From NCBI RefSeq assembly GCF_000614065.1, contig NZ_BAKG01000013.1:1-64000 (forward strand): 64,000 bases of DNA. Direction: 5' to 3'. Within the stretch, counting starts at the first letter, position 1; every line of letters begins with the position of its first letter. The notes beneath the pieces were generated by a model. The model searched no databases. It saw nothing but the letters and a program-made list of their open reading frames with translations, and was not told the DNA's origin. The DNA is from Prevotella dentasini JCM 15908. Lineage in GTDB: Bacteria; Bacteroidota; Bacteroidia; Bacteroidales; Bacteroidaceae. Below, one piece after another: positions 60,439 to 64,000 of the stretch. The position numbers and the translations under genes are program-made.

Positions 60439-63015
60439 CTATATCTCTTCTATCTGACCTGTGCGCAACCAACCTGTCCGCCCATCGGCAGAGCGAACCT
60501 CTCTCCATCCCTTAATGTTACGGTCGAGTATTTTAACGCTTGTTCCCTCGTGAAGAACAAAGGAATTGGAACTTCTTTGGTCGGGAGTTGCCCTGATTGT
60601 TACCGACGGAGCTATAATGACAGCACCGCTGTGAGAATGAATGGCAGACAGCTGCTTGTAGGCCAGGAATACAGACCAGAACAAAAGAAACAATAAAAAT
60701 AATCCGCCAAAAAAGCCCAACATCCGTGTCCACTGACGCTCCGTGAAAAGATAGAGCAACACAGCTCCGATAAGAAGAATCATAGCCCCAATGGAAAGAA
60801 ACGCCCATCCGTCAACAGAAACAAGGTCTGCCAACGACTCGTACCAAGTAACAAAGAACATTTGTGATTCTGGAGTTAGCTTGTCTATCGTCTTCGATTG
60901 TGCTATTTCCAAGTTAAAGCGAATATCGTCATCGCTCGGAGATAGCCTCAAGGCACGTTCGTAGTTCAATACTGCACGGGGAATGTTGTCTGTACGGTAA
61001 TAGGCATTTCCCAAATTGTAATAGAGTTCCGCCGATTGTTCCTTCTCCAAGAGAGTCGTGTAATCCTTAATGGCCTTGGCATAGTTTCCTTTGGAATACT
61101 CTTTGTCGGCCGTATCTTTTGTTACGGCATAAGCGGAGTATGAGTAGATGGAACCTGACAGAACAGCAAAGAAAAGAAGCAGCTTCGCTTTAGAAGCACC
61201 CTTTCCCCTCTTAGGATTCAAGACCTCCTCAATATCCATAATGGCAGATTTCGCTGCATTGAAAGTTTTATTCATATTGCCTTTTTCGTCACCCGGAGCA
61301 TATCGTTCATACTCACACTCGTCAAGTGCTCCCACAAATTTATCCTTCGTGGAGGCATCTATTCCCAAGCTGTCAAAACGTTCGCTAATGTTATCACGCG
61401 AAAGGCTTTCTACCGGCATTCCCAACTTGCTGCCTGCATATCCCCACAAGGCATGCAAGACCTCGTCATAAAAGTCTTCAGCATTACCCTTCAACATCAG
61501 CTCACTGGCTTTATGCAATCGCCTTGTAGCCACTTTGCTTGCATTCTTACCCATCAGACTGGCAACATCAGAATAGGCCACAGCCCTTCGACGGAAACTA
61601 TAAAGCAGGTAAACAAACATAATCAGGAGGAAAAGAAACAATCCCCAATAGAGCGGGGTGCCAAAGAAAACGTTCTCAGTCTCGTTGGTAACAACATTAC
61701 CCAACTTCAATCCGCGTATGTCCTCATTCTGCAGAGTATTGTAATCCTCCTCATCCGAATTGCTGCCATCCCCTTTCTCTACTCTGACACTCAATGCTTG
61801 AGAGTGAATCGTCTTGTAGCTATTCGACGAAGTATCATAATAGATAAAGCTAATTGCAGGAATAATATAATTGCCTCTCTTGCGTGGTACGACAAGATAA
61901 TCGTAAACTATATTTCCTTCAACCCCATTGGAGGTCAGGCGTGTCTTATCCGTTATCTTTGGATCATAAACCTCAAAGTCCTTTGAAAGATTAAGCTCGG
62001 GCTGCTTGAGCAGTTTGAGATTACCTACACCTCCTATCACAACGCGGATGTTGAGCGGATCACCTTCCTTAATTTCTGTCTTACTGAGTTGGGCCGAAAT
62101 ATTAAAGCGTCCAACTCCTCCGGAGAAACCTTTAGGCTTCTCTGGCAGTGGGCTGACCTGAATAGTCAGGCCATTCGTCTTCAGCTCACGCGTAACCTCG
62201 CGTGGTCCTCCGTCCACCAAGAAAGCAAAAGGATCATTGGCGTCTTCACCCTGCCGGACAGTTCCCCGGAACGTCAATGCAGGAATCTTCAACGTACCTG
62301 TCATCTGTGGGTACAGCACATACTGCTGCCAAATTGTGCAATTATATCTTCTGCCCCTCACCGTTTCACGATGGAAACTGACTGGCTGAGGCTGCTTTAT
62401 CTCCTGAACGTGGAATCCTGTCAGGTCAGGCATCTTACCTTCAAGATTAGAAAGATTGACGGCCGTATAGACTTTGTAGGTCAGAAGGATAGGTTCCTGT
62501 TCGTGAACCCTCGTCTTACTGGCCGTTACAGTCATAAACAAGTCTTTCCCACCATGCCGGCCTGACACAGACGACGAGTTTTCCTCCTCATCCACATAGT
62601 TATTACCTCCTGCCGAAGAAGCACGGGAAGTATTGGAATTTCCTGAAGCCGACAACCTGACCGGGGTTGAGGCAAGGTTGTTTCCATTAACTATGATTTT
62701 TGCAGGTGGAAGAGTAAACGTCCCCTTCTTGTTGGCAACAAGGATATAAGTGAACGAAGTAGAAGATGAACTGCTGGTATGCCCATTCACAATCTGAATA
62801 CTCGACTGAGACGACGTATAGGGGCCTGACAAACGCTCTACCCCATTCGGAAGATTCCCCAAACGGAAATTTTGCACCCCATCCGAGAATATTGTATATT
62901 CAATAAGGAACTCCTCACCCACGGCAACATGCTTAGGTGCCGCCACCCTGATGCGCTGCGCCTGCATCGACAAAGCGATGATGATGGTCAGAAGTAAGTT
63001 TATATATCGTTTCAT
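60439..63015 (-). CDS. batD: BatD-BatE fusion (aerotolerance operon)
   Basis: About 858 residues from MKRYINLLLTIIIALSMQAQ. The first about 650 residues are BatD: beta-sandwich sequence (RIRVAAPKHVAVGEEFLIEYTIFSDGVQNF), a membrane helix (YWGLFLFLLIMFVYLLYSF) and a helical domain. The rest matches BatE: DKEYSKGNYAKAIKDYTTLLEKEQSAELYYNLGNAYYRTDNIPRAVLNYERAL (TPR), two membrane helices, and a C-terminal SH3-like part (SVTIRATPDQRSSNSFVLHEGTSVKILDRNIKGWREVRS). In Bacteroides these are two genes. The Bat proteins support oxygen tolerance in B. fragilis; the mechanism is not settled. An upstream start would extend into batC. Confidence 0.88.
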   Translation of the reverse strand: MKRYINLLLTIIIALSMQAQRIRVAAPKHVAVGEEFLIEYTIFSDGVQNFRLGNLPNGVERLSGPYTSSQSSIQIVNGHTSSSSSTSFTYILVANKKGTFTLPPAKIIVNGNNLASTPVRLSASGNSNTSRASSAGGNNYVDEEENSSSVSGRHGGKDLFMTVTASKTRVHEQEPILLTYKVYTAVNLSNLEGKMPDLTGFHVQEIKQPQPVSFHRETVRGRRYNCTIWQQYVLYPQMTGTLKIPALTFRGTVRQGEDANDPFAFLVDGGPREVTRELKTNGLTIQVSPLPEKPKGFSGGVGRFNISAQLSKTEIKEGDPLNIRVVIGGVGNLKLLKQPELNLSKDFEVYDPKITDKTRLTSNGVEGNIVYDYLVVPRKRGNYIIPAISFIYYDTSSNSYKTIHSQALSVRVEKGDGSNSDEEDYNTLQNEDIRGLKLGNVVTNETENVFFGTPLYWGLFLFLLIMFVYLLYSFRRRAVAYSDVASLMGKNASKVATRRLHKASELMLKGNAEDFYDEVLHALWGYAGSKLGMPVESLSRDNISERFDSLGIDASTKDKFVGALDECEYERYAPGDEKGNMNKTFNAAKSAIMDIEEVLNPKRGKGASKAKLLLFFAVLSGSIYSYSAYAVTKDTADKEYSKGNYAKAIKDYTTLLEKEQSAELYYNLGNAYYRTDNIPRAVLNYERALRLSPSDDDIRFNLEIAQSKTIDKLTPESQMFFVTWYESLADLVSVDGWAFLSIGAMILLIGAVLLYLFTERQWTRMLGFFGGLFLLFLLFWSVFLAYKQLSAIHSHSGAVIIAPSVTIRATPDQRSSNSFVLHEGTSVKILDRNIKGWREVRSADGRTGWLRTGQIEEI

Positions 63016-63019
63016 ACGT

Positions 63020-63718
63020 TTACCAATTTTCGTCCAGTGTTCTGCGACTCGGCTGCTGCATGGCCTTCTTGAGCCGCTCTTGCGTTGCTTTCTCCTTCTG
63101 CATGGCAGCATTGAGAAGTTGCTCGGCATTATCCTTACTCATTTGCTCCTTCTGCCGAGGCTGATTTTTAGGATTCTGCTTCTCCTGTTTATTCTTATCC
63201 TTATTGTTTTGCTTCTTTTCTTGATTGTCTTTGTTCTTATTTTGGTTCTTGTCGTTCTTTCCTCCTCCCGACTTATTCTGTTTTTGCTGTTGTTGCTGCT
63301 GCCTCATGCACATTGCCAAATTGAAACGGGCATTATCGTGGTGAGGGTTGGCACGCAAAGCATTTTTATAAGCCTCTATCGCCTTCTGATAGTCTTGCTT
63401 CTTCTGTTGTATCCTTCCTAAGTTATAAAAAGCCTTTGCCTTTCCACTGGGGTTGGAGGCTTGACGAGCTGCATTTGTAAAGCGTGCAATGGCCTGCCCA
63501 TCCTTTCCCTGAGCCTGCAAGGCGCATCCAAGATTGTATGATGCCAATCCACTCTGCGGATTCCGGCCCAAAGCCTTCCGATAACTCACTTCCGCCTGTG
63601 CATACTGCTTTTGACGAAAGAGCCGATTGCCCTCCCGGATAAACTGGCGGTCGGTCTGTGCCTGAACAGACAGGAAAGCCAGCCAAAACAGCATGATAGA
63701 CACTATTCTCTCTTTCAT
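63020..63718 (-). CDS. batC: BatC-like TPR protein
   Basis: About 232 residues from MKERIVSIMLFWLAFLSVQAQ, a signal peptide. TPR units are seen in FRQKQYAQAEVSYRKALGRNPQSGLASYNLGCALQAQG and DYQKAIEAYKNALRANPHHDNARFNLA. Then a Gln/Lys/Asn-rich low-complexity stretch (QQQQQQKQNKSGGGKNDKNQ) runs to about residue 190. It is in the bat operon: it overlaps batB by ATGA and precedes batD by four bases. Confidence 0.88.
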   Translation of the reverse strand: MKERIVSIMLFWLAFLSVQAQTDRQFIREGNRLFRQKQYAQAEVSYRKALGRNPQSGLASYNLGCALQAQGKDGQAIARFTNAARQASNPSGKAKAFYNLGRIQQKKQDYQKAIEAYKNALRANPHHDNARFNLAMCMRQQQQQQKQNKSGGGKNDKNQNKNKDNQEKKQNNKDKNKQEKQNPKNQPRQKEQMSKDNAEQLLNAAMQKEKATQERLKKAMQQPSRRTLDENW

Positions 63719-64000
63719 CCTTTTCGTGTAAATAAATGCCACTTTCTCATGACAGGGTTCTGTCCCTCCAAAAGAACCGTCTCCACTATCAGAAGAATCA
63801 ACAGGATAACAGCAACTGCCTGAAACTGCTCGTCAAAGTCGCTGTATACTACACTATTGACTTCTCCCTTTTGCAATTTACCCAATTCCGAGAAAAGCCG
63901 GCTCTCCGCATAACTGGTATTGTCTATATGAATATACATACCCTGCCCCGCCGAAGCTATCTGCTGACACATCTGCTCATTAAGACGCGTCATTACGGTA
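63715..64000 (-). CDS. batB: BatB, von Willebrand factor A protein (C-terminal part, cut by the window)
   Basis: The frame is open to the window end. TVMTRLNEQMCQQIASAGQGMYIHIDN is typical of the end of the VWA domain of BatB, and FDEQFQAVAVILLILLIVETVLLEGQNP is the C-terminal membrane helix. The stop overlaps the batC start (ATGA). The N-terminal part lies outside. Confidence 0.8.
   Translation of the reverse strand, partial: TVMTRLNEQMCQQIASAGQGMYIHIDNTSYAESRLFSELGKLQKGEVNSVVYSDFDEQFQAVAVILLILLIVETVLLEGQNPVMRKWHLFTRKG

Overview
The window looks like a chromosomal segment of a Bacteroidales bacterium, most likely Prevotella or a close relative. Four things point there: promoters with the Bacteroidetes pattern TTTG - about 20 bp - TAnnTTTG, a lon-tgt-lptF-DEAD gene order, a sphingolipid-type serine palmitoyltransferase with a C10 (interpain-like) protease nearby, and secreted proteins ending in a short GIYIVDGKKVVKK-type tail. 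No CRISPR array and no rRNA were seen.

Layout. 1-7 kb: a REP-associated tyrosine transposase (RAYT) among many small palindromic repeats, a small ORF behind a direct-repeat promoter, and two paralogous secreted proteins. Both paralogues carry the same structured 5' leader, and one holds three 672-bp tandem modules. 7-7.5 kb: five tRNAs (Pro, Gly, Leu, Leu, Gly). 7.5-11.1 kb: a conserved hypothetical gene, ssb, gldE, a phosphopantetheinyl transferase and an outer-membrane protein. 11.2-11.7 kb: terminators and a 12-unit array of 22-bp palindromes. 11.8-19.3 kb (minus): the operon dnaN, exonuclease, coaBC, DUF4835, recN, TPR protein. 19.5-34 kb: a DUF3127 protein, C10 protease, serine palmitoyltransferase divergent from a lipid-kinase gene, trmN6, then lon-tgt-lptF-DEAD helicase.

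About 34.3-53.3 kb is an integrative mobilizable element: two tyrosine recombinases at the left, two excisionase-like HTH genes, a VapE/VirE-type protein, iteron-like repeats, a primase, DUF3408, and an accessory mobilization protein and relaxase at the right. Its cargo (37.6-46.9 kb) is the most interesting part. It is a RiPP operon (double-glycine precursor, radical SAM/SPASM maturase, outer-membrane beta-barrel, C39-peptidase ABC exporter, short HlyD-like adaptor) linked to a PAS-LuxR-type regulator, a LuxI/FeeM-like N-acyltransferase and a stand-alone ThiF/E1-like enzyme. A palindrome TACACAAAAGTGTA lies 22-23 bp upstream of the -7 element of the precursor, acyltransferase and thiF promoters. 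The precursor and acyltransferase promoters each have a second copy exactly 39 bp further away. I infer a self-contained, signal-controlled peptide system.

53.5-64 kb (chromosome): an alanine-rich lipoprotein, then a minus-strand run of a small lipoprotein, nadE, a DUF2027/Smr protein, queA, a PAP2 phosphatase and the aerotolerance genes batD/E (fused), batC and batB (cut by the window end).

Seven conserved chromosomal genes (PPTase, outer-membrane protein, TPR protein, coaBC, lptF, DEAD helicase, nadE) each carry one frameshift. In every case adding one base to an existing short homopolymer repairs it, so sequencing or assembly error is more likely than decay.
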